A stretch of 56,504 nucleotides of DNA from Terriglobales bacterium (GTDB taxonomy: Bacteria > Acidobacteriota > Terriglobia > Terriglobales > Acidobacteriaceae): the NCBI GenBank assembly GCA_035457425.1, contig DATIBR010000074.1:1-56504 (forward strand), in the 5' to 3' direction. Position 1 is the first letter of the stretch; each line of letters starts with the position of its first letter. Below, one piece after another: positions 43,157-51,508 of the stretch. The notes under the pieces are model-generated. The model ran no database searches. It had not been told where the DNA came from and worked only from the letters and a program-made list of their open reading frames with translations. The position numbers and the translations under genes are program-made.

Positions 43157-43867
43157 ATGCGCTCACCGTACGGGCTCGACATCATCGAGAGCTGTATCAC
43201 CTGTCCATTCCGCGAAGACCGCCTGTTCTGCAACCTTTCCAACGCTGCCGTAAAAGAGCTGCAGGAGATCACCTCCGCGGCGGCGTATCCGAAAGGGGCG
43301 CTGTTGTTCGTGGAAGGGCAGGCGCCGCGCGGCATTTTCATCCTGTGCGGCGGCAAGGCGAAGCTTTCGACCTCGGCTTCGGACGGCAAGACGTTGATCC
43401 TGAAGATCGCGGAGCCCGGGGAGGTGCTGGGGCTGAGCGCGACGGTCTCGGGGCGGGAGTACGAGGTGACGGTCGAGCTGCTGGAGCCGGCGCAGGCGAA
43501 GTTCGTGCCGCGCGACAAGTTCCTGAACTTCCTGAAGCACCATGCGGATGCCGCTTTCCAGGTGGCGAACCAGCTCTCCAACAGCTATCACACAGCGTAC
43601 GAGGAGATCCGGTCGCTCGGGCTCTCGCGCTCGGCGACGGCGAAGCTGGCCAAGCTGCTGCTGGAGTGGTCGGCCGGGCATGACGGCAAGGAGCCGCGCA
43701 TCACCGTGACGCTGACGCACGAGGAGATGGCGCAGCTCATCGGCGCTTCGCGCGAGACGGTCACGCGCGCCTTTGCCGACCTGAAGAAGCGCAAGCTGAT
43801 CGACGTGAAGGGTTCGGCGGTCGTGCTGCGCGACAAGAACAAGCTGGAGCAGATGGTCGGTTCGTAG
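43157..43867 (+). CDS. Crp/Fnr-family regulator with N-terminal cysteine cluster
   Basis: About 236 residues. An N-terminal Cys cluster (C13-x2-C16-x8-C25, in ESCITCPFREDRLFC) precedes the cyclic-nucleotide-binding-like beta roll (YPKGALLFVEGQAPRGIFILCGG, with Cys64), the dimer helix, and a C-terminal winged helix whose recognition helix reads IGASRETVTRAFADLKKR. The Arg-Glu-x-x-x-Arg of CRP (which reads TGTGA) is matched rather than the FNR type. The cysteines could hold an Fe-S cluster as in FNR, making it an O2 or NO sensor (inference). ATG 43157 is preferred; the in-frame ATG 43085 lies in the operator. It probably governs the TGTGAC-N4-GTCACA sites around it. Confidence 0.9.
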   Translation: MRSPYGLDIIESCITCPFREDRLFCNLSNAAVKELQEITSAAAYPKGALLFVEGQAPRGIFILCGGKAKLSTSASDGKTLILKIAEPGEVLGLSATVSGREYEVTVELLEPAQAKFVPRDKFLNFLKHHADAAFQVANQLSNSYHTAYEEIRSLGLSRSATAKLAKLLLEWSAGHDGKEPRITVTLTHEEMAQLIGASRETVTRAFADLKKRKLIDVKGSAVVLRDKNKLEQMVGS

Positions 43868-43907
43868 CAGGGCACTCCTAAGCGCTTTTCCTTCAAGCAC
43901 TTCGCCG

Positions 43908-43923
43908 TGTGACACCTGTCACA
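43908..43923 (+). promoter_or_regulatory. Crp/Fnr operator upstream of the ywiC-like gene
   Basis: TGTGACACCTGTCACA has perfect six-base arms. It lies 56-71 bases before the GTG start at 43979. No convincing -10 is seen at the expected distance. Confidence 0.7.
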
Positions 43924-43978
43924 AACGGCTGTAGCCGAAATCACGGCAACAAGTCTTTCCGGCAGCGATGATGCGGGT

Positions 43979-44815
43979 GTGACTAGCAAGGTTCTAGTTG
44001 AATCTGCTCTCCCCGCGCCGGTGCGCAGCGCCGTCCTGTGGCCGCGCGAACATGGCGCGTGGGGCCTGCTGGCCGCACCTCTGGTACTGGGCACCGCGGT
44101 GGCCGCGCGTGCCGGCGGAGACCGCTGGATGGCGTGGGGCGCGATCGTGGTCGCGGCCCTGGCCGTCTTCCTGGCCCGCACGCCTCTCGATGCGCTGCTC
44201 GGCGTGGGGATCGTGCGCGCGAACGGGCCGGCGGAGGTCGCAGCGGCGCGCGCACGCCTGGCGCTCTGGGCAACGGTCGCGGCGGTCGCCGGCGGCGTGA
44301 GCCTGCTCTTCGTCTCCTACAAGATCCTGGGGCTGTTTGCCGCGATCGGCCTTGCGGGCTACGCGACGCAGTGGCTGCTGACGCGCAGCGAATCGCAGCT
44401 CGTCGTCGCCGTGGCGTTCGCGGTGGGCGCGCCGGCGGCATACGTTGGGCTATGCGGCCGCGCCGACGGCATGGCGCTCGAGCTGGCGGTGCTGGCCTCC
44501 GCGCTCACCCTGAACCAGGTCGCCTACGTCCAGGTCGAGATCGACGCATTGCGGCACGCGGGACGGCGCGCCGACCTTCGCGCCGGCTGGCTGTTCCTCA
44601 TGCTGCAGGCCGCCATACTGGCAGCGCTGCTGTGGGCGTGGCAACAGGGAGAGCTGCCGCTGCTGGCGGTGCTCGGGTTCGTGCCGCTGCTGGCGCGCGG
44701 GTTCTGGCGGTTCGCGCACACGCCCAAGCGGGTCGCGCTCAAGCGCTTGGGGTTCACGGAACTGGCGTACACCGCGATCGCAGTGGTGCTGATCGCGCTC
44801 GGAGTCTCCCTGTGA
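43979..44815 (+). CDS. YwiC-like membrane protein
   Basis: A 278-residue protein with about eight to nine membrane helices. The opening WPREHGAWGLLAAPLVLG carries the PREHGAW hallmark of the YwiC-like family. In Bacillus subtilis ywiC lies in the nitrate-respiration region beside fnr and narGHJI, which parallels its place here next to a Crp/Fnr gene and nitrogen-oxide enzymes. The molecular role is unknown. The GTG start is the best in-frame choice, with a weak ribosome binding site. A 25-codon frame (44815-44892) follows with a TGATG overlap, but there is no evidence that it codes. Confidence 0.8.
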   Translation: MTSKVLVESALPAPVRSAVLWPREHGAWGLLAAPLVLGTAVAARAGGDRWMAWGAIVVAALAVFLARTPLDALLGVGIVRANGPAEVAAARARLALWATVAAVAGGVSLLFVSYKILGLFAAIGLAGYATQWLLTRSESQLVVAVAFAVGAPAAYVGLCGRADGMALELAVLASALTLNQVAYVQVEIDALRHAGRRADLRAGWLFLMLQAAILAALLWAWQQGELPLLAVLGFVPLLARGFWRFAHTPKRVALKRLGFTELAYTAIAVVLIALGVSL

Positions 44816-44894
44816 TGGACATCACGAGCGGGGGTACGAGCGGTCACGGCGCAGGCAATACCGGGCCGATAGATTCCGGGAAGAAGGAGTGATC

Positions 44895-45626
44895 ATGACG
44901 ACGAAGACAGCGAAGACGGTAGCTGAGATCGCGCTGGAGACGCCGCGCGCCGCGAGCCTCTTCGAAGAGTTCGGGATCGACTACTGCTGCGGAGGCGAGA
45001 AGACGCTGCAGGAAGCGTGCAACGAGGCGCGGGTGGCGCTGGCCGAGGTCGAGGCCGCGCTGCAGGAAGTACGGGACGCGCGCGAGAGCGCGGAGGCCCG
45101 GGACTGGAGCGCGGAATCGCTGGCGCAGCTGGTGGCGCACATCGTGAATTTCCACCACCAATACGTGCGGCGCGCGCTGCCGCGCATCGAGCAATTGCTG
45201 GGCAGCGTGTTGAGCGCGCACGGGCAGAAACATCACGACCTGGCGAAGGTGCAGCGGCACTTCCACGTGCTGGCGGACGAGATGGTGCGCCACATGATGA
45301 AGGAAGAGCAGGTGCTCTTTCCGTACATCATCCGGATGGAAGACGCGGCGGCGGGTGGCGAGGCGGTGGCGGCGCCGACTTTCGGCACGGTGAAGAACCC
45401 GATCCGGATGATGCGGTCCGAACACGACTCGATCGGGCTCGAGCTGCGGGAGATCCGCAAGCTGAGCAAGGATTACGACACGCCCAAGGAGCAATGCAAT
45501 TCGTTCCGGGCGCTGTACAACGCGCTGGAGGAATTCGAGCGCGAGCGCAACCAGCACATCCACCTGGAGAACGAGATCCTGTTCCCGCGGGCGGAAGCGC
45601 TGGAAGCGCGGGCCGGCAGGCAATAA
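44895..45626 (+). CDS. ric: Iron-sulfur cluster repair di-iron protein RIC (ScdA/YtfE)
   Basis: A 243-residue protein with the DUF542 N-terminal domain (LETPRAASLFEEFGIDYCCGGEKTL, with the CCGG motif) and a C-terminal hemerythrin-like di-iron domain: HIVNFHHQYVRRALPRI, FHVLADEMVRHMMKEEQVLFPYI, SEHDSIGLELREI and HIHLENEILFPRAEAL supply the His and Glu ligands. RIC repairs Fe-S clusters damaged by NO or peroxide. The placement before nitrite and NO reductase genes fits NO defence. ATG 44895 has AAGGAG (44884-44889) upstream. The next gene follows after ten bases. Confidence 0.93.
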   Translation: MTTKTAKTVAEIALETPRAASLFEEFGIDYCCGGEKTLQEACNEARVALAEVEAALQEVRDARESAEARDWSAESLAQLVAHIVNFHHQYVRRALPRIEQLLGSVLSAHGQKHHDLAKVQRHFHVLADEMVRHMMKEEQVLFPYIIRMEDAAAGGEAVAAPTFGTVKNPIRMMRSEHDSIGLELREIRKLSKDYDTPKEQCNSFRALYNALEEFERERNQHIHLENEILFPRAEALEARAGRQ

Positions 45627-45636
45627 GGGGGAAGGT

Positions 45637-46716
45637 ATGAGACGGGAACTGAAGCAGGAATTCGCGGAGCGTCCGCTGGTGGTGATCTGGGAGATGACGC
45701 AGGCGTGCGACCTGAAATGCGCGCACTGCCGCGCGAGCGCGCAGCCGTTGCGCTCGGCGCTGGAGCTCTCGACCGCGGAAGGCTTCCACCTGGTGGACCA
45801 GGTGGCGGAGATGGGGGTGCCGATCTTCGTGCTGACCGGGGGCGATCCGCTGAAGCGCTCGGACCTGTTCGCGATCACGCAGTACGCGGCGCAGAAGGGC
45901 GTGAAGACGTCGCTGACGCCGAGCGCGACGCCGCTGCTGACGCGCGACTCGATCCGCAAGCTGAAGGAATCGGGGCTGGCGCGGCTGGCGCTCTCGCTCG
46001 ACGGCGCGACGCCGGAGCTGCACGACGGCATCCGTGGCGTGCCGGGTTCGTTCGCCAAGACGCTGGAGTGCGCGAAGTGGGCGCGCGAGGTGCACCTGCC
46101 GCTGCAGATCAACACCACCGTCTCGCGGCGCAACTTCCACCAACTGGAGGAGATGGCGAAGCTGCTGGAAGAGCAGAAGATCGTGCTGTGGAGCATGTTC
46201 TTCCTGGTGCCGGTGGGGCGCGGCCAGGCCTTCGACCTGCTCTCGCCGGAGGAGACCGAAGCGGTGTTCGGGCGGATGTACGAGATGTCGAAGCGGGTGC
46301 CGTTCCGCATCAAGACGACCGAAGCGCCGCACTACCGGCGCTTCCTGATGCAGCAGAAGGCGGCCGCGGCGGGCGGCGAGGAGAAGCTGCCGGAGATGCT
46401 GGCGCACGCGCAGACCGGGGTGAGCGACGGCAAGGGGTTCATGTTCATCAGCCACACCGGGCAGGTGTTCCCGTCGGGCTTCCTGCCTCTGCCGGCGGGC
46501 AACATCCTGTGGGAGCCGCTGGGGCAGATCTACCGCAAGTCGCCGCTGTTCATGGCGCTGCGGGATCCGGAGCAGCTGAAAGGGAAGTGCCACGACTGCG
46601 AGTTCCGCGAGCTGTGCGGTGGATCGCGCGCGCGGGCCTACGCCTTCACCGGCGACCCGCTGAGCGAGGAGCCCTGCTGCGCGTTCACGCCGCAGGCGAG
46701 CGCGGCTGCCGACTAA
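45637..46716 (+). CDS. Radical SAM/SPASM protein (NirJ/AhbC-D-like, TIGR04053 type)
   Basis: A 359-residue radical SAM protein. The SAM cluster motif is CDLKCAHC (residues about 24-31), followed by LTGGDPLKR. The C terminus carries a SPASM-like auxiliary-cluster pattern (CHDCEFRELCGG, with GDPLSEEPCC). It belongs to the group that includes NirJ and AhbC/AhbD, which modify the side chains of siroheme-derived haems, and to the uncharacterised TIGR04053 family. Being next to RIC and nirK rather than haem genes, its substrate is open: haem synthesis or repair, or peptide modification. It ends in a clear terminator. Confidence 0.85.
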   Translation: MRRELKQEFAERPLVVIWEMTQACDLKCAHCRASAQPLRSALELSTAEGFHLVDQVAEMGVPIFVLTGGDPLKRSDLFAITQYAAQKGVKTSLTPSATPLLTRDSIRKLKESGLARLALSLDGATPELHDGIRGVPGSFAKTLECAKWAREVHLPLQINTTVSRRNFHQLEEMAKLLEEQKIVLWSMFFLVPVGRGQAFDLLSPEETEAVFGRMYEMSKRVPFRIKTTEAPHYRRFLMQQKAAAAGGEEKLPEMLAHAQTGVSDGKGFMFISHTGQVFPSGFLPLPAGNILWEPLGQIYRKSPLFMALRDPEQLKGKCHDCEFRELCGGSRARAYAFTGDPLSEEPCCAFTPQASAAAD

Positions 46717-46741
46717 GGCCTGGCGACAGGCGGAGGCATGA

Positions 46742-46763
46742 GGACCGGGAAATCTCCCGGTCC
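46742..46763 (+). terminator. Intrinsic terminator after the radical SAM gene
   Basis: GGACCGGGA (46742-46750), loop AATC and TCCCGGTCC (46755-46763) form nine perfect pairs, followed by TTCGCCTTTTA. It separates the RIC-SAM unit from nirK. Confidence 0.75.
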
Positions 46764-46810
46764 TTCGCCTTTTAGGGCGAACACAGAGCGAAGCAGAAAA
46801 TCTTGCCGTG

Positions 46811-46853
46811 GCGGACTTAAGTCACAGCCTATCGTCTCACGACCTTTCATGAT
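46811..46853 (+). promoter_or_regulatory. Weak Crp/Fnr site and -10 before nirK
   Basis: GCGGACTTAAGTCACA (46811-46826) has a perfect right arm and a 3-of-6 left arm. CATGAT at 46848-46853 lies 29.5 bases from its centre, the class II spacing seen at stronger sites. Confidence 0.45.
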
Positions 46854-46877
46854 GAAGGTGTCATGGAGGGTACGACG

Positions 46878-48761
46878 ATGGAGCGTATTCATAGATCCAG
46901 GCTGGTAGTGACGGCGGCCGCGATGCTGCTGCTGAGCGTGGCGGCGGTGGGACAGCAAACGCACGAGATGCCGGCGGCGAAGAGCGGAGCGGCCGTCAAC
47001 ATCGTGCGCGACCCGGCGGAGGTGCCGCCGCCGGTCGGCGATCGCGCTCCGGCGACGGTCAGGATCCAGCTCGTTTCGAAGGAAGTGGTGGGCACGCTGG
47101 ATGCGCAGGCGGGCACCACGTTCCGTTACTGGACGTTCAACGGCAAGGTGCCGGGGCCGATGATCCGCGTGCGGGAGGGCGACACCATCGAGGTGAGCCT
47201 GCGCAACGAGCCGGGCAGCGCGATGGTCCACTCCATCGACTTTCACGCCGCGATGGGACCGGGCGGCGGCGCGGCCCTGACGCAGGTGACCCCGGGGCAG
47301 GAGAAGACGTTCACTTTCGTGGCGGCGACTCCCGGGCTCTATGTGTACCACTGCGGCACGCCGATGATCGGCGACCACATCGCCAACGGCATGTACGGGC
47401 TGATCCTGGTGGAGCCGGCGGGCGGGCTGCCGAAGGTCGACCACGAATACTACGTCATGCAGGGGGAGATCTACACCGCAGGACCGAAGGGGAAGAGCGG
47501 ACTGCAGGCCTTCAGCGAAGCGAAGCTGCTGGCGGAGCAGCCCGACTATGTAGTGTTCAACGGCGCGGTCGACTCGCTCACCGGCAAGTACACACTGAAG
47601 TCGAAGACGGGCGAGACGGTGCGGCTGCTGTTCGGCAATGCCGGCCCCAACCTGACGTCGTCGTTCCACGTGGTGGGGCACATCTTCAGCAAAGATTACG
47701 TGCTGGGCGGGCTCGAATCGCCGCCCGTGACCGGCATCCAGACCATCAGCGCGCCGGCGGGCGGGGCCACCCTGGTCGAGATGGTGACCAACATGCCGGG
47801 CAAGTACCCCTTCATGGACCATGCGATGGCGCGCATGCCGAAGGGGTTGATGGGGATGCTGGCGGTCGAGGGTGTGGCTGTGGCGGATTACATGCATCCG
47901 GGGCCGGCGCCGGTGACGGCGGCTGCGGGCCCGGCGCCGCAAGCGATGATCGTGGCGCAGGACGACGCCGTGCCGGCGACGCAGAGTGCGGGCACCGGCG
48001 TCCTCGCCATGCTGCCGCACGACGAGGCGCCGGAGAGCGGGACGGCCGCGACGACGGAGCCGGCCGCGAAGCCGGTGGCGACGGTGCGCACGAATGAGCT
48101 TAGCGGCTGTCTGCACCTGGCGCCGGGTACTCGGCAATTGCGGCTCACGGCGTTCCGCTCCGGCACGAGCTACGACTTGGAGCCGCGGGCAGGCCTGCTG
48201 AGCGAACACCCGCTCCTGTTCGCCGACAACCTGAACACCCTGGTGCAGGTGAATGGCCGCTTCGAACCGGCGCAGGGAAAACGGCGCTTCGCGGTAGAGG
48301 CGGTGACGCCGCTGGCACCGACCTGCCACCCGCAGGGCTCGCTCGCGGCGTTGCGGCGGGCGGCGCAGGCGAAGATGGTGCGGACTGCGGTCGAGGGAGC
48401 GCGCGGCAGGGTGGGCGCGACGGTCAACATGAGCGAGATGGCGTTCCTTCAGCGCCAGGTGACGATCGAGGCGGGGCAGAGCGTGCTGTGGCGGAACACT
48501 TCGCAGGTCACGCACGATGTCGTGACCAACGTGGCTCGGGTGGCGATTGCGGCGCACGTGCGCACCCCGAACGGCGCCGCGATGTTCGACTCGGGCCACA
48601 TCCAGCCGGGCGCGAACTACCAGCGCACTTTTAACGTGCCGGGCATTTATAAGTACGTCTGCACGCTGCATGAGACCGGCGGGATGATCGGAGTGGTGAT
48701 CGTGAAGCCGGCGCCGGGAAGGACCGAGCCGGCGGTCATGACGGCCGCAGCGGGCAAGTAG
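46878..48761 (+). CDS. nirK: Copper nitrite reductase with OB-like and cupredoxin extensions
   Basis: About 627 residues, periplasmic (signal peptide 1-26). Residues about 55-345 form the two-cupredoxin NirK core that reduces nitrite to NO. Type 1 copper ligands are His118, Cys159, His167 and Met172; type 2 ligands are His123, His158 and His315 (MDH); catalytic Asp121 and His268 (VGH) are in place. About residues 400-490 form an extra domain (SGCLHLAPGTRQLRLTAF, VNGRF) of OB/DUF5818 style. About residues 530-610 are a plastocyanin-like cupredoxin (VTHDVV, YVCTLHETGGMIG) with a full His-Cys-His-Met set, likely an electron donor. ATG 46878 is preferred over 46863 because GGAGGG lies seven bases upstream. 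Confidence 0.9.
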   Translation: MERIHRSRLVVTAAAMLLLSVAAVGQQTHEMPAAKSGAAVNIVRDPAEVPPPVGDRAPATVRIQLVSKEVVGTLDAQAGTTFRYWTFNGKVPGPMIRVREGDTIEVSLRNEPGSAMVHSIDFHAAMGPGGGAALTQVTPGQEKTFTFVAATPGLYVYHCGTPMIGDHIANGMYGLILVEPAGGLPKVDHEYYVMQGEIYTAGPKGKSGLQAFSEAKLLAEQPDYVVFNGAVDSLTGKYTLKSKTGETVRLLFGNAGPNLTSSFHVVGHIFSKDYVLGGLESPPVTGIQTISAPAGGATLVEMVTNMPGKYPFMDHAMARMPKGLMGMLAVEGVAVADYMHPGPAPVTAAAGPAPQAMIVAQDDAVPATQSAGTGVLAMLPHDEAPESGTAATTEPAAKPVATVRTNELSGCLHLAPGTRQLRLTAFRSGTSYDLEPRAGLLSEHPLLFADNLNTLVQVNGRFEPAQGKRRFAVEAVTPLAPTCHPQGSLAALRRAAQAKMVRTAVEGARGRVGATVNMSEMAFLQRQVTIEAGQSVLWRNTSQVTHDVVTNVARVAIAAHVRTPNGAAMFDSGHIQPGANYQRTFNVPGIYKYVCTLHETGGMIGVVIVKPAPGRTEPAVMTAAAGK

Positions 48762-48883
48762 GCGGACGCGGGCACGAAGGGGGCATCGCGCGGCGGCCTT
48801 CTTGCGGCCGGCAGAACAACATTCGGGCGCTCCGGCGGCTCCAACCCCGGTGGTTGGCAAACTGGAAGGCCTGCGGCGCGCGG

Positions 48884-48927
48884 GACGCCTGCCTTAGAGG
48901 CGTCATGCCGGCCGGGCGATAGATAAT
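48884..48927 (+). promoter_or_regulatory. Inverted repeat and -10 before the NO reductase gene
   Basis: GACGCCT-N7-AGGCGTC (48884-48904) is a perfect 7-7-7 inverted repeat, and GATAAT lies at 48922-48927. The repeat centre falls near -40, an activator position. The sequence is unrelated to the TGTGAC operator, so another regulator or a hairpin is possible. Confidence 0.45.
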
Positions 48928-48955
48928 GGACGGCTGAGATAAAGGAGAGGCAAGC

Positions 48956-51241
48956 ATGTCATACAAGGGGCTGTGGATCGCGTTGGCGGTGGTGATCATC
49001 GCGTCGTTCGCGATCCTGGGAGGTGCGGGGTACAAGGCGCTGAACGCGGCGCCGCCGCTGCCGCGGCAGGTGGCGGCGGAGGACGGGCGCGTGCTGTTCG
49101 AGGGCGCCACCATCCAGAACGGCCAGGGCGTGTGGCAGGCGATGGGCGGGCAGGAAGTCGGGTCGATCTGGGGACACGGCGCCTACGTCGCCCCGGACTG
49201 GACGGCCGACTACCTGCATCGCGAGTCGGTGCTGATGCTCGACGACTGGGCGCAGCAAGCGGGCGCGGCGAACTTTGCGGCGCTGGGTGGAGAGCAGCAG
49301 GGAGCGCTCAAGGCTCGCCTCCAGCGCGTGATGCGCAGCAACACCTACGACCCCGCCTCGGGACGGATCGTCATCGCGAAGGAGCGCGCCGCCGCCTTCG
49401 AGAGACTCGCCGCCTACTACGGCGACGTGTTCGCGAACGGGCGCAACGAATACGCCATCCCGAAAGGGGCGGTGACCGACCCCACGAAGCTGCGCGAGAT
49501 GACGGCGTTCTTCTGGTGGACGGCGTGGGCGTCGTCGACGAACCGGCCGGACCTGGGGGTGAGCTACACCAACAACTGGCCGCACGAGCCGCTGGTGGGG
49601 AACACGCCGACCGGGAGCAACATCGTGTGGAGCGTGATCAGCTTCGTGCTGCTGCTGGCGGGAGTGGGCGGGATGGTGTGGTACTTCGGCTGGCGGGCCG
49701 AGGCGCCGGAGCACGTGGCGCCCGCCACGCATGATCCGTTCCTCGACCTGCAGGCCACGCCGTCGCAGCGCGCCACGACGAAGTACTTCTTCGTGGTCGC
49801 GGCGCTCATCGTGGTGCAGGTGCTGCTGGGGGCCATCACCGCGCACTACGGCGTGGAGGGCTCGGGCTTCTACGGGATCCCGCTCGACCGCTGGCTGCCG
49901 TATTCGGTCGCGCGCACCTGGCACCTGCAACTCGGCCTGTTCTGGATCGCGACCTCATGGCTGGCCACCGGGCTGTTCGTGGCGCCGGCCATCAGCGGCA
50001 AGGAGCCGAAGGGGCAGCGCCTGGGCGTGAACATCCTGTTCGGCGCGGTGCTGCTGGTCGTGGTGGGGTCGCTGACGGGCGAGTGGCTGAGCATCCAGAA
50101 CAAGCTGGGCGGGCTGAACTGGTTCTGGTTCGGCACGCAAGGGTACGAGTACGTGGACCTCGGCCGCTTCTGGCAGATCGCGCTGTTCGGCGGGCTGTGC
50201 TTCTGGCTGTGGCTGATGTGGCGCGGGCTGCGGCCGGCGCTGCAGCGGAAGGACGAAAGCCATTCGCTGCTGCTGTTATTCACCATCGCGTCGATCGCGA
50301 TCCCGCTGTTCTACGGCGCGGGCCTGATGTACGGGCAAAAGACCAGCCTGGTGACGGCAGAGTACTGGCGCTGGTGGGTCGTCCATCTCTGGGTGGAGGG
50401 CTTCTTCGAGGTCTTCGCCACGGTGGTGATCGCGTTCCTGTTCACGCGGCTGGGATTGCTGGCGGTGCGGTCGGCGACGCGCGCCGTGCTGTTCTCCACC
50501 GTCATCTTCCTCTCCGGCGGGATCGTCGGCACCTTCCATCACCTGTACTTCACCGGGGTGCCCGATTACGTGCTGGCGCTGGGCTCGGTGTTCTCGGCGC
50601 TGGAAGTGGTACCGCTGGTGCTGATCGGCTTCGAGGCGTGGGAGAACATTCGCCTCGCGCGCACCGGCGAGCGCGACGCGCGCTGGGTGCGCGCGTATCG
50701 CTGGCCGATCTACTTTTTCGTCGGCGTGGCGTTCTGGAACTTCGTGGGCGCCGGGCTGTTCGGCTTCTTCATCAACCCGCCCATCGCGCTCTACTACATG
50801 CAGGGGCTGAACACGACGCCGGTCCACGGCCATACCGCGCTGTTCGGCGTGTATGGCTTGCTGGGGATCGGGCTCATGCTGTTCTGCCTGCGCGCGCTGC
50901 GTCCGCGGGAGATGTGGAAGTCGGGGGCGCTGACAGTGGCATTCTGGGGCATCAACATCGGCCTGATGGCCATGGTGGCGCTCAGCCTGCTGCCCATCGG
51001 GCTGATGCAGGCGTGGGCGTCGGTGGAATTCGGCACGTGGTACGCGCGCTCGGCGGAGTTCATGCAGACCGGCGTGATGAACCGCCTGCGCTGGATGCGC
51101 ATGTTCGGCGACACCATCTTCGCGGTCGGCGCGCTGGCGCTGGGATGGTTCGTCCTGGGCCTGCTGACCGGGCATTCGCACACCGGGAAGCGGCCGTCGG
51201 TGCTGGAGTACGAGAAGGGCAAGGCAGACGCCGCGGACTGA
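48956..51241 (+). CDS. norZ: Quinol-dependent nitric oxide reductase (qNor)
   Basis: A 761-residue single-subunit NO reductase that turns two NO into N2O with electrons from quinol. The N-terminal region (one helix, then a periplasmic cytochrome c-like fold without CxxCH) is the qNor extension. The catalytic NorB core follows with about 13 helices. WHLQLGLFWIATSW, HLWVEGFFEVFATV, GTFHHLYFTG and VHGHTALFGVYG carry the histidines for haem b, haem b3 and non-haem FeB, with the characteristic glutamates. ATG 48956 has AAAGGAGAGG upstream. It sits after nirK but has its own promoter features, and probably serves both denitrification and NO detoxification. Confidence 0.94.
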   Translation: MSYKGLWIALAVVIIASFAILGGAGYKALNAAPPLPRQVAAEDGRVLFEGATIQNGQGVWQAMGGQEVGSIWGHGAYVAPDWTADYLHRESVLMLDDWAQQAGAANFAALGGEQQGALKARLQRVMRSNTYDPASGRIVIAKERAAAFERLAAYYGDVFANGRNEYAIPKGAVTDPTKLREMTAFFWWTAWASSTNRPDLGVSYTNNWPHEPLVGNTPTGSNIVWSVISFVLLLAGVGGMVWYFGWRAEAPEHVAPATHDPFLDLQATPSQRATTKYFFVVAALIVVQVLLGAITAHYGVEGSGFYGIPLDRWLPYSVARTWHLQLGLFWIATSWLATGLFVAPAISGKEPKGQRLGVNILFGAVLLVVVGSLTGEWLSIQNKLGGLNWFWFGTQGYEYVDLGRFWQIALFGGLCFWLWLMWRGLRPALQRKDESHSLLLLFTIASIAIPLFYGAGLMYGQKTSLVTAEYWRWWVVHLWVEGFFEVFATVVIAFLFTRLGLLAVRSATRAVLFSTVIFLSGGIVGTFHHLYFTGVPDYVLALGSVFSALEVVPLVLIGFEAWENIRLARTGERDARWVRAYRWPIYFFVGVAFWNFVGAGLFGFFINPPIALYYMQGLNTTPVHGHTALFGVYGLLGIGLMLFCLRALRPREMWKSGALTVAFWGINIGLMAMVALSLLPIGLMQAWASVEFGTWYARSAEFMQTGVMNRLRWMRMFGDTIFAVGALALGWFVLGLLTGHSHTGKRPSVLEYEKGKADAAD

Positions 51242-51287
51242 GCAAGAAGGAAGAGACAATCTCGGCGGCTGGACGCGAACATCCTTC

Positions 51288-51331
51288 GGTGACGCGCGTC
51301 ACAGCCGCCTTTCTGTTGTTCCGGCTAGCAT
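51288..51331 (+). promoter_or_regulatory. Crp/Fnr operator and promoter of the decahaem operon
   Basis: GGTGACGCGCGTCACA (51288-51303) contains the same core as the ccm operator with one arm mismatch. TAGCAT (51326-51331) starts 30.5 bases from the centre, exactly the geometry at ccmE. The next gene starts at 51509, giving a leader of about 170 bases. Confidence 0.7.
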
Positions 51332-51351
51332 GCGAAATCTTCGGGCGGGGG

Positions 51352-51376
51352 TCCTTTCGGGAAACGCACGAAAGGA
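51352..51376 (+). other. Leader stem-loop of the decahaem operon
   Basis: TCCTTTCG (51352-51359) and CGAAAGGA (51369-51376) pair perfectly around a nine-base loop within the long leader. A second palindrome, GCGTAC-G-GTACGC, is at 51455-51467. No known riboswitch was recognised. Confidence 0.45.
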
Positions 51377-51508
51377 TCTGAAGGAGTCGTTAAGAACGGC
51401 AACGCAGTTGTGATAAGTTGCAACAACGCCATTTCGCGACACGCAAGCCAGGCAGCGTACGGTACGCAATCCGGCCCCTAACCACAAACGAGCGAGATAG
51501 GGGGACAA

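Noticed and set aside
44815-44892. 25-codon frame overlapping the ywiC-like stop as TGATG
   Set aside because: Gly/Ser-rich without any feature, and its 3' part coincides with the ribosome binding site of the RIC gene. Not enough to call it a gene.
44816-48955. NsrR-type boxes before the RIC, nirK and NO reductase genes
   Set aside because: No AT-rich AAGATGCAT-like dyad was found. Only the sites listed are present.
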